Positions 31,877 through 40,578 of a stretch of 64,000 bases of DNA are shown in pieces. Source of the DNA: Kribbella pittospori (GTDB lineage Bacteria > Actinomycetota > Actinomycetes > Propionibacteriales > Kribbellaceae); NCBI RefSeq assembly GCF_004331465.1, contig NZ_SJKB01000015.1:121801-185800 (forward strand), given 5' to 3'. The position numbers were made by a program, and so were the translations under genes. Below the pieces are notes generated by a model, which saw only the letters and a list, made by a program, of their open reading frames with translations, was not told the DNA's origin and searched no databases. The stretch's first letter is position 1, and every line of letters begins with the position of its first letter.

Positions 31877-33280
31877 ATGGAATCGTCGAGTGCACCCCAG
31901 CAGATCGCCGAACCGGCCGCGGACGAACCACTGGCCCACCGGCGGGTCGTCTTCGGCATCGTCTCGATCGCTCTCCTGATGGCTTCGATTGATCAGACCA
32001 TAGTGGCGACCGCGCTCAACGCCATCCGCGGCGACCTGAACGCGGAGCTGACCTGGAGCGGCTGGACGATCACCATCTACGCGCTGGGCCAGATCATCGT
32101 GATGCCGCTGGCCGGCCGGCTCGGTGACCAGTTCGGCCGGCGGCGGATCTTCCTCGGCGCGGCGGTGCTCTTCACCGTCGCGTCACTGCTGTGCAGCCTG
32201 GCTGACAACATCTACCTGCTGGTGGTGTTCCGGGCCCTGCAGGCGATCGGCGGCGGCGCCTTCATGCCGACCGCGACCGGCATCGTGTCCGAGCAGTTCG
32301 GGCGCGACCGGGACCGGGCCATCGGCATGTTCACCTCGATCTTCCCGATCGGCGGCATTCTCGGCCCGATCATCGGCGGCATCATCGTCACCTACTGGTC
32401 CTGGCGGGAGATCTTCATCGTCAACGTGCCGATCGGCGTTCTGCTGATCGTGCTCGGTCTGCGGTTCATCCCGCGCAGTGTGCCGCAGCGCGCCGCCCGG
32501 GTCGACGGGTTCGGCGCCGTCCTGCTGGGGCTGACCATCCTGTTCGGAATGTACGGGATCACGCTGCTCGGCGGGAACGGCGCGACGCCCGCCGATCCGT
32601 TCTTCATCGGCGCCGAGGTGATCGCGATCGTGCTCGGCGTCCTGTTCGTCCGGCACGCGAACCGCCGGGCCGCGCCGTTCATCCCGATCTCGTTGCTGCG
32701 CGGGCGTGGCTTCGGGGCGATGAACGCGATCAACTTCCTGTTCGGCGCGGCGGTGCTGGGCTTCGGCGCGCTCGTTCCGCTCTATGCCGAATCGCGGTAC
32801 GGGATCCAGCCGCTCCAGGCCGGAACGTTGCTCACGGCAAGGGCCGTCGGAATGATCTGTGTGGCAGGCCTGGCTGTCTTCGCGCTGCGCCGGACCGGGT
32901 ACCGGACGCCGATGATCGGTGGGTTCGTGCTGGTGGCGGCCGGGATGACGGTGATGTCGCTCGCCCCGCACGGATTGACGCCGTACGCGTGGCTCGCGCT
33001 GGCGGCGGGGATCACCGGCATCGGGATGGGATTGTCGATTCCGGCGTCGAACAACGCCAGTCTGCAGCTGGCGCCGGCGCAGATCTCGGCGATCGCCGGG
33101 CTGCGCGGGATGTTCCGGCAGTCGGGTGGAATCGTCGCGGTCTCGATCACCACCGCGCTGCTGGCGCACGCCCAGAACGGCGGCCTGGCCCAGGCCAACA
33201 GCTTCGTCGTCTTCGCCGTCGTACTGCTGCTGATCCTGCCGCTGACGCTGTTCGTGCCCGACCACCGTGGCTCCTGGTGA
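31877..33280 (+). CDS. DHA2-family MFS drug exporter (EmrB/QacA type)
   Basis: A 467-residue exporter. Motif D1-like SIDQTIVATALNAI in helix 1, motif A GRLGDQFGRRRIF near residue 80, and motif C-like GGILGPIIGG near residue 158 mark a proton-driven drug:H+ antiporter of the 14-helix group, although the hydrophobic helices here are closer to 12-14 by eye. Start at 31877 is the first ATG after the operator; the long in-frame region upstream lies antisense to marR. Likely induced by release of the neighbouring MarR protein. Confidence 0.9.
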   Translation: MESSSAPQQIAEPAADEPLAHRRVVFGIVSIALLMASIDQTIVATALNAIRGDLNAELTWSGWTITIYALGQIIVMPLAGRLGDQFGRRRIFLGAAVLFTVASLLCSLADNIYLLVVFRALQAIGGGAFMPTATGIVSEQFGRDRDRAIGMFTSIFPIGGILGPIIGGIIVTYWSWREIFIVNVPIGVLLIVLGLRFIPRSVPQRAARVDGFGAVLLGLTILFGMYGITLLGGNGATPADPFFIGAEVIAIVLGVLFVRHANRRAAPFIPISLLRGRGFGAMNAINFLFGAAVLGFGALVPLYAESRYGIQPLQAGTLLTARAVGMICVAGLAVFALRRTGYRTPMIGGFVLVAAGMTVMSLAPHGLTPYAWLALAAGITGIGMGLSIPASNNASLQLAPAQISAIAGLRGMFRQSGGIVAVSITTALLAHAQNGGLAQANSFVVFAVVLLLILPLTLFVPDHRGSW

Positions 33281-33305
33281 TCACGCCGCGGACGCCCAGG
33301 TGTGC

Positions 33306-33470
33306 TACGGTTTCCAGCGGTTGCAGTTTTGCAGTTCCACGTACGTTCAAGACGCCCGCGGATTTGTGATCCGCCGGGCGTTTTCTCATTCCGGGCCTGA
33401 TCGAGGCCTTGTGTGGGAGGGCTGGTTGCGGCAACCGACACCCATCAGGACCCACAGAAGGAACAAGATC
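33306..33470 (+). promoter_or_regulatory. Structured 5' leader of the cold-shock gene
   Basis: A 190-base non-coding stretch precedes the csp gene. It has a tandem TTGCAGTT pair (33321-33336), then a hairpin (33353-33380, arms CGCCCGCGGAT and ATCCGCCGGGCG with one bulge) followed at once by TTTT. That is a rho-independent-type terminator or attenuator inside the leader. A possible -10 (TACGGT) is at 33306-33311. The hairpin may instead only end the upstream exporter transcript. Confidence 0.45.
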
Positions 33471-33674
33471 ATGGCCAGCGGCACAGTGAAGTGGTTCAAC
33501 AGCGAGAAGGGCTTCGGCTTCATCTCCCAGGATGACGGCGGCGCCGACGTGTTCGTGCACTACTCGGCGATCGCGTCGAGCGGCTACCGCTCGCTGGACG
33601 AGAACCAGAAGGTCGAGTTCGACCTGACCCAGGGCCCGAAGGGCCCGCAGGCGGAGAACGTCCGCCCGCTCTGA
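33471..33674 (+). CDS. Cold-shock protein (CspA family)
   Basis: A 67-residue OB-fold protein with both RNA-binding motifs intact: KGFGFISQ (RNP1, about 13-20) and VFVHYSAI (RNP2, about 27-34). It melts RNA structure and acts as RNA chaperone or antiterminator. AGAAGGA precedes the ATG. Its long leader with a terminator-like hairpin suggests post-transcriptional control. It is followed by a strong hairpin terminator. Confidence 0.97.
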   Translation: MASGTVKWFNSEKGFGFISQDDGGADVFVHYSAIASSGYRSLDENQKVEFDLTQGPKGPQAENVRPL

Positions 33675-33683
33675 CCTGAGCAA

Positions 33684-33722
33684 ACAGCAGCCCCCGGCCG
33701 AGCTTCGGTCGGGGGCTGTTGT
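33684..33722. terminator. Bidirectional hairpin terminator after csp
   Basis: A long near-perfect stem (ACAGCAGCCCCCGGCCG paired with CGGTCGGGGGCTGTTGT) closed by AGCTT lies between csp and the convergent acetyltransferase gene. Confidence 0.85.
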
Positions 33723-34198
33723 CATGTGGTCCAGAGGTACTCGCCGTCGTCCAGCTCGTCCGTGCGGGTCAGCCCGGCGGCCGTGGTGACGGCTGCCGAC
33801 GCGGCGTGGTCCGGGTGGACGTGGGCGATGATGCGCTGCATGCCCTGCGCGTTCAGCCAGGCGACCAGACCCTGAGCGGCCTCCTTCGCGTAGCCGCGTC
33901 CCTGCCAGTCGGTGCCGATGACCCAGGCGATCTCCGCCGTACTGCCGGTGACGCTGGCCTGGACGTAGCCGACGAGCTCGTCGTCGTGCTGGATCACCCA
34001 GTTGAGCCAGTGCTCGTCGGGACGTCCCGGTCCCTCGAGCTGGCGCTTGTAGCGAGCCTCGATGCGTTCGACCGACGGCGGTTCACCACCGATGAAGGTG
34101 TACAGCGCCGGGTCGGCGAGCACCTTGGCCATCTGCGCGGCGTACTCGACCTTCAGCGGGAGCATTGCCAGGCGGGCGGTCCGGAAGGGCGTGATCAC
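33722..34198 (-). CDS. GNAT-family N-acetyltransferase
   Basis: A 158-residue acetyltransferase of the RimJ/RimL-like group: TARLAMLPL start, VGYVQASV and the acetyl-CoA-binding WVIGTDWQGRGYAKEAAQGLVAWL near residues 92-115. Acceptor unknown. Followed by the M23-like gene on the same strand side, three bases apart, so both may be one transcript starting at 34552. Confidence 0.9.
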   Translation of the reverse strand: MITPFRTARLAMLPLKVEYAAQMAKVLADPALYTFIGGEPPSVERIEARYKRQLEGPGRPDEHWLNWVIQHDDELVGYVQASVTGSTAEIAWVIGTDWQGRGYAKEAAQGLVAWLNAQGMQRIIAHVHPDHAASAAVTTAAGLTRTDELDDGEYLWTT

Positions 34199-34201
34199 GG
34201 C

Positions 34202-34552
34202 TCAACCGTAGCGCCGCGCATTCGTGTGCAGGTCGAACTGCGGACTCCGGTGGCCGTCCGCCTCGTACGGCGCCACCCGCTCCTCGTAGTGCAGGTAGGT
34301 ACCGGCTGCCGCCCCCAGCCGGTCCCCTGTCTCCACGGTCTCCCCCTGGCGGACCGTGACATCGCCCAGATGGTCGTAGACGTGCCAGATGGCGTTCGAC
34401 TCGACCACAACCTCACCAGCACCGGCCTGGACCACCACACCGGCCAGGGTCGCCCTGACCGGCGTACCGGGTTCGGTCCGGTAGTCGCGACCGGAATGAC
34501 CCGCGTCCCCGAACTCGCGGACCACCACAGGGTTGTGCACCGGCGCAGCCAT
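34202..34552 (-). CDS. M23/LytM-like peptidase-fold protein without signal peptide
   Basis: A 116-residue protein covering a bare LytM fold: the first zinc motif HSGRD (H-x3-D) near residue 19, GTPVRATLAGVV, GETVETGDRLGAAAGTYLHYE near the C-terminus. In active M23 peptidases the second motif is H-x-H; here it reads Y-L-H, keeping the metal ligand but losing the catalytic histidine. There is no signal peptide, so it may sit in the cytoplasm. Possibly inactive or a regulatory relative. Lies upstream of and co-directional with the acetyltransferase gene. Confidence 0.7.
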   Translation of the reverse strand: MAAPVHNPVVVREFGDAGHSGRDYRTEPGTPVRATLAGVVVQAGAGEVVVESNAIWHVYDHLGDVTVRQGETVETGDRLGAAAGTYLHYEERVAPYEADGHRSPQFDLHTNARRYG

Positions 34553-34585
34553 CCTCAGATCGTGCGGCGGAACCTTCAGGCAGCC

Positions 34586-37500
34586 TTAAAGCCGGGCCGG
34601 CACTCCCGGATAGGGCGCCGGCTCGACTTCGAGCTCAGCCATCCGCTGCACGTAGGTGCGGTACGCCCGACGGGCCTCACCGTGCGCACCACTCGCCTGG
34701 AACGCTGACACCAGGCCCAGATGCGCGCGCTCGTCGTACTGATCCCGTTGCAGGATCCGCAGCAGGTACCCGGCCGCCGCGTCGGGGTCACGCCGGCCGC
34801 GCTCGGCCAGCACCCGCGCGACCCGCACGTAGAGCGCCCGCGCCTCCTCCCGCATCCCCGCGGCCCAGTCCGCGAACACGTCCTCCTCCAGGAAGTCCCC
34901 GCTGTACGCCGCCTCGGCTGCGCGCAGCAACCGCAGATCGCCGGTATTGAGGCCCTCTCGCGCGTCGTGCAGGAACAGCTCCACATCCACGGCCGCCTGC
35001 TCGCCGTCCAGCCAGATCGTCGCCCGGTCCGCACCGACGAAGCCGTCCGCCGGGTACCTCTTATTCGGATCTAGCACCGAGCGGACGGTCGACAGCGCTA
35101 CCGAGAGGCGTGGTGAGGCGACCGACTCGTCCTGGTCCGGCCAGAGCAGATCCAGCAACTGCACACGGGCGACCGGATGGCAGCGGCGGGCGACCAGGAT
35201 CTTCAGTAGGTCGCGTGCCTTCTTCGACGGCCACTCCCCGAGCTGGATCGCCTTCCCGGCCCTCAGTACGCGGAAGCCACCCAGGCACTCGATGCGGACC
35301 GGCGCCGGACCGGTCGCGTCACTGGCCGCCAGCGCAGCTGCCGCGTAGCGGGTTGCGCCTGCCGCCAGGAACTGCTGGTGTGCGCGCAGCGCGAGCTCAC
35401 GACCTTCCGGACCATTGGTGCGCCCGGCAAGCATCAGTTCGGCCCGCGCCTCTCCGAGCTGGTCGCCCAACTCACTGCGGATGTTCAGCACCTCGTGCAG
35501 GACCTCGCCGCCGCCGGCTGCGGCGTACAACTCCAGAGCGTCTGCCAGACCTGCTCGGTCGCGCCGCTTGCGGCTGATCGCGGCGGCTTCCTCTGCGGTG
35601 GCCGCCGCCTCGGTCTGGTTGCCCGCGTGCAGGGTTACCCAGCCGAGAGCGACCAGTGCGCCGGAGAGACCGAGGACAGGCCCGTAATCGACGGCCTGGC
35701 GTGCCAGTGCGGCCAGCTCGGCGGCTCGCTCCGGCTCCTCCACTGCCAGGACCCTCGCCAATCCGGCCAGCGACGGGACGAGGGATTGCATGTCCCTGGT
35801 CTCCTCAGCCATCGGGATGGCTTCCTCGAAACAAGCTCTGGCCAGGGCACGGTCGCCACGCTGGCGGTAGACCTCGCCCAGTACCGACAGCGGCTGAGCG
35901 ACTCGCTTGGACTCGAGCTTCTGGTACAGCGCGCGGGACGCCTCCAGCTCGCCGATGGCCTCGTCCAACCGGCCGAGTCTGAGCAGCGCCTCACCGCGGT
36001 TGTTCAACGCCAGCGCCCGGAACACCGCGAAGCCCGCGCGATCCGCGAGCTCCAGTGCGATGTCCAGCTCCTTCAGGCCGAGTGCGTAGTCGCCTTCGGA
36101 GATGTGGTGCGAGGAGCGGTTCACCCTGATCCGGATCGCCTGCAGCAGGTCGCCCGCGCGCTCCGCATGTTCGAGTGCCCGCACGTAGTGGGATGAGTTG
36201 CCACGCGGGTCGCTGTCCACCGCGGCCAGCATCGCGAGGACGGTGTGCACGATCGCCAGCGCCCCGTCGTCGCCGGATACTTTCGCGGTTTCGTACGCCG
36301 TGGTGATCAGCGCGCGGCACTCCTCGAACTCGCCACGCAGCCAGTGCGCACCGGCCCACCAGGCTTGCAGAAGCGCCTCGTCCGTCGGGTGCCGCCCGTC
36401 GATCCGTCCACGCTGGTACGTCGCGATCGCCACGTCCGTCTGGCCGCGCAGGTGATGGATCAGGCCCAGCCGCCAGGCGATGGCGACCGGGATCTCGCCC
36501 TCCGGCTCGATGATCCGGTCGAAGCACTCCATCGCGCCCTGCCAGTCACCGAGGACCTGCCGGGCTTCGCCTTCCAGCTGATCCATCGCGGCGTCGCGCA
36601 GCTCAACGGGCAGGGCGCCGACGGATGCGACCACGGTCTCGGCCATGCCACCGCTGACCATCGCATGCCCGCTTTCAGTCAACATGCGGGCCGCCCTGGC
36701 CGCGTCGACGGCCTGGTAGCACGCCAGTGCGTCGCGATGCTCCCCCACCGACTCGAACCACTGCCCCGCTTGCAGCGACAGTTCGGTCAACTCCTGCTCG
36801 TCGACGACCAGTCTGTCGGCGGCGAAGTTCTTCACCAGCGGATTGAGCTCGTAGCCGTCGTCCTCGCCGGCAGACACGAGCAGTCCGCGCGTGCGGAGCT
36901 GCTGCAGCGTTTCCGCGCTGTCGGTAAGTCCGATCGCCTTGCACAGCTCCGCACCGAACCGGGGTAATACAGCCACGCCGGCGACCAAGCGCCGTACTGC
37001 TGGAGGCTCTGCCGCGAAGACCTCCTCGGCCAGGTAGTCGTAGAGCGGACCGTCCGAGCGGAGAGCCCGGCGGAGGCGGATCGCGCGCTGGTCGGCTGGT
37101 GCGGTCCGCAGTGCTTCCACGGCGAGACGTACGGCGGCCGGCCAGCCGTGGACCGCGGACTGGAGTGGCTCGGCGAGGTCCTCAGTGCCGTCGCCGAGGA
37201 CGTTCTCCAGTACGGCGAGGGTCTCGGCGACTGTGAACGCGAGGGCGGTGGCGTCGATCTCCAGCACCTGGCCGCGGCCGCGGAGCCGATCGATCCCGAA
37301 GGGCATCGGGGTGCGGGAGGCAACGACCACGTGCAGGTTCGGCGGGGCGGTACGGATCAGGCCCTCGACGAGCTTGGTAGCGGGTGCGGCCGGGTGCAGC
37401 TCGTGCAGGTCGTCGAGGACGAGCACCAGGTCGTGACTGAGGTTCGCGTCCAGCGCGTCGGCGAGCAGAGCGGCGTACGCGAGGGCTCTGGTCTGTTGCT

Positions 37501-37783
37501 CGGCGTCGGCGTCGGGCCCGCGAGGGCTCTGCAACTCGGCCGGGATGGTGTCCAGTTCGGGCACTTGCCGCCGGAGGGCGCCGACGAGGCCGGACACCAT
37601 CGCGGACAGCGAACCGTCCTCGGCGCGCACGGTGTGCCAGGCACAGGCTCGTCCGGCCGCCCATGAGCCCAACAGCGTCGACTTCCCGAACCCAGCGTCC
37701 GCCACCACCGTCAGCAGCCGTCGCTGAACCCCTTCATCCAGCAACGCCACCAGCCTCGGCCGCCCCACCGCCCCAGACTCCAC
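34586..37783 (-). CDS. Large NTPase-TPR regulator with C-terminal SARP-type DNA-binding and BTAD domains
   Basis: About 1065 residues. A signal-transduction ATPase (Walker A ADAGFGKST at about 29-36, Walker B LVLVLDDLHEL near 125) is followed by a winged segment, roughly 450 residues of TPR-like helices, and at the C-terminus an OmpR/SARP-type DNA-binding domain (IECLGGFRVLRAGKAIQL) joined to a bacterial transcriptional activator domain (DVELFLHDAREGLNTGDLRLL). DNA binding is thus at the C-terminus, the reverse of typical SARP-STAND proteins. Start: GTG at 37783 with GGGGAGG about nine bases upstream; a GTG three codons earlier is possible. Divergent from a methyltransferase gene. Target unknown; such proteins often activate secondary metabolism. 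Confidence 0.85.
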   Translation of the reverse strand: MESGAVGRPRLVALLDEGVQRRLLTVVADAGFGKSTLLGSWAAGRACAWHTVRAEDGSLSAMVSGLVGALRRQVPELDTIPAELQSPRGPDADAEQQTRALAYAALLADALDANLSHDLVLVLDDLHELHPAAPATKLVEGLIRTAPPNLHVVVASRTPMPFGIDRLRGRGQVLEIDATALAFTVAETLAVLENVLGDGTEDLAEPLQSAVHGWPAAVRLAVEALRTAPADQRAIRLRRALRSDGPLYDYLAEEVFAAEPPAVRRLVAGVAVLPRFGAELCKAIGLTDSAETLQQLRTRGLLVSAGEDDGYELNPLVKNFAADRLVVDEQELTELSLQAGQWFESVGEHRDALACYQAVDAARAARMLTESGHAMVSGGMAETVVASVGALPVELRDAAMDQLEGEARQVLGDWQGAMECFDRIIEPEGEIPVAIAWRLGLIHHLRGQTDVAIATYQRGRIDGRHPTDEALLQAWWAGAHWLRGEFEECRALITTAYETAKVSGDDGALAIVHTVLAMLAAVDSDPRGNSSHYVRALEHAERAGDLLQAIRIRVNRSSHHISEGDYALGLKELDIALELADRAGFAVFRALALNNRGEALLRLGRLDEAIGELEASRALYQKLESKRVAQPLSVLGEVYRQRGDRALARACFEEAIPMAEETRDMQSLVPSLAGLARVLAVEEPERAAELAALARQAVDYGPVLGLSGALVALGWVTLHAGNQTEAAATAEEAAAISRKRRDRAGLADALELYAAAGGGEVLHEVLNIRSELGDQLGEARAELMLAGRTNGPEGRELALRAHQQFLAAGATRYAAAALAASDATGPAPVRIECLGGFRVLRAGKAIQLGEWPSKKARDLLKILVARRCHPVARVQLLDLLWPDQDESVASPRLSVALSTVRSVLDPNKRYPADGFVGADRATIWLDGEQAAVDVELFLHDAREGLNTGDLRLLRAAEAAYSGDFLEEDVFADWAAGMREEARALYVRVARVLAERGRRDPDAAAGYLLRILQRDQYDERAHLGLVSAFQASGAHGEARRAYRTYVQRMAELEVEPAPYPGVPARL

Positions 37784-37916
37784 CCGCCTCACCTCCCCAG
37801 ATCCCCAACAGGACAGCACCCTCCAGACGTACGCCGCAACCGTGCTAGCCCTGATCCAGTTGCTGAATTGGCAAAAAGATGAGGTGGAGCATCGGTCGGC
37901 GGTTGAGACTGGAGGC

Positions 37917-38819
37917 ATGGTGGAGATTGATTGGGCAGAGCAGGCTGGACGGTTGCGGGCTTCGGCAGAGGGGGAAGCGGGCTGGAACAGGGAAGTCGCG
38001 ACCAGTCTCGTCCGTGAGAGCGACAAGGTGGCGGTGGACGTCGGCTGTGGTGGCGGCGGGATGGCCAAAGCACTGGCTGAAGCTTTGACGGCCGGTGCGA
38101 CGGTGGTAGCGATTGACTCGGACCCGGACGTACTGGAGCAGGCTCGCGAGCACACGGCAGGCGCCGTTCGGTGTGAGCTGGCGTCTATGGATGACGGTGC
38201 GGAGCCGTTGCGTAAGGCAATCGACGCACCGGCTGACCTGATCTGGGCGGCCGCCGCAGTACATCACGCAGCCGACCAGCAGGCGGCGGTCGACGCGCTG
38301 GCGTCGCTTCTGGCACCAGGCGGGCGGCTTGCGCTTGCGGAGGGCGGTCTGCCGGCCCGCAGCCTGCCATGGGACCTCGGTGTGGGCGAGCCCGGACTCG
38401 AACTGCGGCTCGATCACGCGCAGGACCGCTGGTTCAAGGCGATGCGTGAGTCGCTCCCGGGCACAGTGCCGATGCCGTACGGCTGGACCGACGCGCTCTC
38501 CCGCGCCGGCCTGACCGGCGTCACGACGCGCAGCATCCTGACCGAGACGCCGGCTCCGTTGTCCGACGAGGAGCGCGAGAGCGTCGTCACCCAGTTCCGG
38601 CACCGGGTCGAACGCCTCACCCTCGACGCCTCACCCACACATGGGCACGGGCATGGTCACGGTCACGTGAGCCCAGGCGACGGTGAGTGGTTGAGCCCGG
38701 AGGATCTCGCCACCTGGGAGCGGCTCCTGGACCCGGACAGCGACCAGTACCTCGGCCGCCGTACCGATCTCTTCGTCCTCTCCGTTCGTAGCATCCACCT
38801 CGGCCACGCACCCCGCTGA
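37917..38819 (+). CDS. Class I SAM-dependent methyltransferase with a His-Gly repeat
   Basis: About 300 residues. Motif I VAVDVGCGGGGMAKAL near residue 40 and VVAIDSDPDVLEQAR near 65 bind S-adenosylmethionine; DLIWAAAAVHHAADQ near 105 is motif II-like, so it is a Methyltransf_11/25 type enzyme. Near residue 240 a run THGHGHGHGHV of alternating histidine and glycine interrupts the C-terminal domain and could bind metal. ATG 37917 is only one base from GGAGG; the overlapping GTG at 37920 has better spacing. Substrate unknown. Divergent from the large regulator. Confidence 0.85.
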   Translation: MVEIDWAEQAGRLRASAEGEAGWNREVATSLVRESDKVAVDVGCGGGGMAKALAEALTAGATVVAIDSDPDVLEQAREHTAGAVRCELASMDDGAEPLRKAIDAPADLIWAAAAVHHAADQQAAVDALASLLAPGGRLALAEGGLPARSLPWDLGVGEPGLELRLDHAQDRWFKAMRESLPGTVPMPYGWTDALSRAGLTGVTTRSILTETPAPLSDEERESVVTQFRHRVERLTLDASPTHGHGHGHGHVSPGDGEWLSPEDLATWERLLDPDSDQYLGRRTDLFVLSVRSIHLGHAPR

Positions 38820-38901
38820 CCACCCTCCAGATCCACGCCACGCCGGGAGTTCGAGCATCCGGGCGCCAAGGTGTCGGCGGCTCGCCGTAAGGTGGGTGCC
38901 C

Positions 38902-39522
38902 ATGAACGACCGGCTGGTGTGGATCGACTGCGAGATGACCGGCCTCGACCTGGCGGCAGACGCCCTGATCGAGGTCGCCGTACTCGTCACCGACTACGAG
39001 CTCAACGTGCTCGGTGACGGCATCGACCTGGTGATCGCACCACCACCAGGCGCCCTCGAGCAGATGGGCGACTTCGTCCGCGACATGCACACCGCCTCCG
39101 GCCTGCTCGACGAACTCGCCACCGGCATCCCGCTCGCCGACGCCGAACAGCAGGTCCTCGACTTCATCTCCGGCTACGTCAAAGAACCCCGCAAAGCCGC
39201 CCTGGCCGGCAACTCCGTCGGCACCGACCGGACCTTCCTCGTCCGCGACATGCCCAAGGTCGAAGCCCACCTGCACTACCGCAACGTCGACGTCAGCTCC
39301 ATCAAGGAACTCGTCCGCCGCTGGTACCCGCGGGTGTACTACGCCACCCCCGCCAAGACCGGCAATCACCGCGCCCTGGCCGACATCACCGAGAGCATCG
39401 AAGAACTCCGGTACTACCGCCGGACCGTGTTCGTGCCCCAGCCCGGACCCGACTCCGACACCGCCCGGGCCGCCGCCAGCCTCATCAGCGACCCCGTCGG
39501 AGACTCCCAGCCGGCCTCCTGA
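38902..39522 (+). CDS. orn: Oligoribonuclease
   Basis: A 206-residue DEDDh exonuclease that degrades 2-5-nucleotide RNAs, including pGpG, to mononucleotides. All catalytic positions are visible: D and E in WIDCEMTG (residues about 7-14), D in GNSVGTDRTFL near 110, and H with D in NHRALADI near 155. The ATG at 38902 follows AAGGTGG; an in-frame GTG six bases earlier would sit too close to it. The C-terminal tail of about 25 residues is longer than in E. coli Orn, as is usual in actinobacteria. tRNA-His follows. Confidence 0.96.
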   Translation: MNDRLVWIDCEMTGLDLAADALIEVAVLVTDYELNVLGDGIDLVIAPPPGALEQMGDFVRDMHTASGLLDELATGIPLADAEQQVLDFISGYVKEPRKAALAGNSVGTDRTFLVRDMPKVEAHLHYRNVDVSSIKELVRRWYPRVYYATPAKTGNHRALADITESIEELRYYRRTVFVPQPGPDSDTARAAASLISDPVGDSQPAS

Positions 39523-39600
39523 ACAGGGCCGTCCGGGCCCGATTTCATGTCCCCGGACATCGTCGCTATGATTGCTCAGCCGTCGCACTCGGACGGCAAT

Positions 39601-39674
39601 GGTGGGTGTAGCTCAGCTGGTAGAGCACCTGGTTGTGGTCCAGGTGGTCGCGGGTTCGAGTCCCGTCACTCACC
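39601..39674 (+). tRNA. tRNA-His (anticodon GTG)
   Basis: Acceptor arm GTGGGTG pairs with CACTCAC; the D-loop AGCTCAGCTGGTAGAGC, anticodon arm CCTGGTTGTGGTCCAGG with GTG in the loop and TTCGAGTC in the T arm are all present. The extra G at 39601 opposite C at 39674 is the G-1:C73 pair specific to histidine tRNAs. CCA is not encoded. Confidence 0.97.
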
Positions 39675-39733
39675 CGAAGGCGAGGGCGACCTGTGTCTGC
39701 GGAGAGCGCAGACCTGGTCGCCTTCGGCATTTT
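39674..39733 (+). terminator. Terminator after tRNA-His
   Basis: CCGAAGGCGA (39674-39683) pairs perfectly with TCGCCTTCGG (39718-39727), with an inner stem around the CTGCG/CGCAG segment, and is followed by CATTTTGT. Confidence 0.85.
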
Positions 39734-40078
39734 GTGCGGCTGCGCTTCGCTTGCCGCGGAGTGGGGGCTTCGCCACCCACACCCCCACACCCCGGCCGGG
39801 GTTGTCGGTCGGCCATCTGCGGTGGTCGGGGTTGCCTGTCGGCTTCTGCTGTGGCTGATGTGGTTTGTCTGTTTTGTGTTCGGGCTGGTGGGATGGGGCT
39901 GTGAAACTCTCGGGGTCTGTGTGGTTTGGGTATGGGGTTGTTCTTCTTGTGACGTTCGTCGTTGGGGTTCTCGCGTTCTGTGTTTGGGTGCTTTCTTTGG
40001 TTTTCTGACCCTGGGGGTGTGATCTCGTCGGGGGGTCGGTGCGTCTTGTGGGGTGTAGGCGTCGACGAGAGGCTGGGG
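39734..40078. other. Non-coding stretch, G/T-rich on the plus strand
   Basis: About 345 bases without a credible gene. The plus strand is strikingly rich in G and T with few A. A small hairpin (GTGGGGG with CCCCCAC near 39760-39790) is the only structure noted. It probably holds the promoter of the SigE-like gene; no clear -35/-10 pair was picked out. Confidence 0.5.
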
Positions 40079-40567
40079 ATGGCGGGTACCGAAGACTTCG
40101 AGGAGTTTGCTCGGGCGGGGATACCTCGGTTGTACCGGACGGCTTGGTTACTGACTGGCGACCGGCATCATGCTGAGGATCTTGTGCAGGACACGCTCGC
40201 GAACATGCTGAAGACGTGGGCTCGGATCGACAATCCGGGGGCCTATGCGCGGACTGCGATGGCCCGGACGTTCATTTCGCAGCGGCGGCGACGGAGTTGG
40301 TCGGAGCGGCCTACTGCTGAGCTGCCTGAGCAGGTCGAGCGGGTGGGCGATGTCGAGCTTCGAGTCGCATTGCGGGAGGCGCTGGGTGAGTTGGCGCCGT
40401 TGGATCGGGCTGTGCTGGTGCTGCGGTACTTCGAAGATCGCAGCGTTGAGCAGGTCGCGCTCGATCTCGGAAAGAACGCCAGCGCGATCACTACGCGGAC
40501 GGCCCGGGCTTTGGACCGCCTGCGCGTGGTGCTGGGTGACAACGCCGTACAGCTGATCGCCCACTGA
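40079..40567 (+). CDS. ECF sigma factor, SigE-like actinobacterial group
   Basis: A 162-residue sigma factor of the short SigE-Streptomyces-type group: region 2 at IPRLYRTAWLLTGDRHHAEDLVQDTLANML (about 13-42) and region 4 at APLDRAVLVLRYFEDRSVEQVALDLGKNASAITTRTARAL (about 108-150). Start at the ATG at 40079 with GAGAGG upstream. The next gene, 11 bases on, encodes a membrane-anchored protein that probably acts as or with the anti-sigma factor, an arrangement common for this group. Confidence 0.92.
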   Translation: MAGTEDFEEFARAGIPRLYRTAWLLTGDRHHAEDLVQDTLANMLKTWARIDNPGAYARTAMARTFISQRRRRSWSERPTAELPEQVERVGDVELRVALREALGELAPLDRAVLVLRYFEDRSVEQVALDLGKNASAITTRTARALDRLRVVLGDNAVQLIAH

Positions 40568-40578
40568 CCCAGAGGAAC

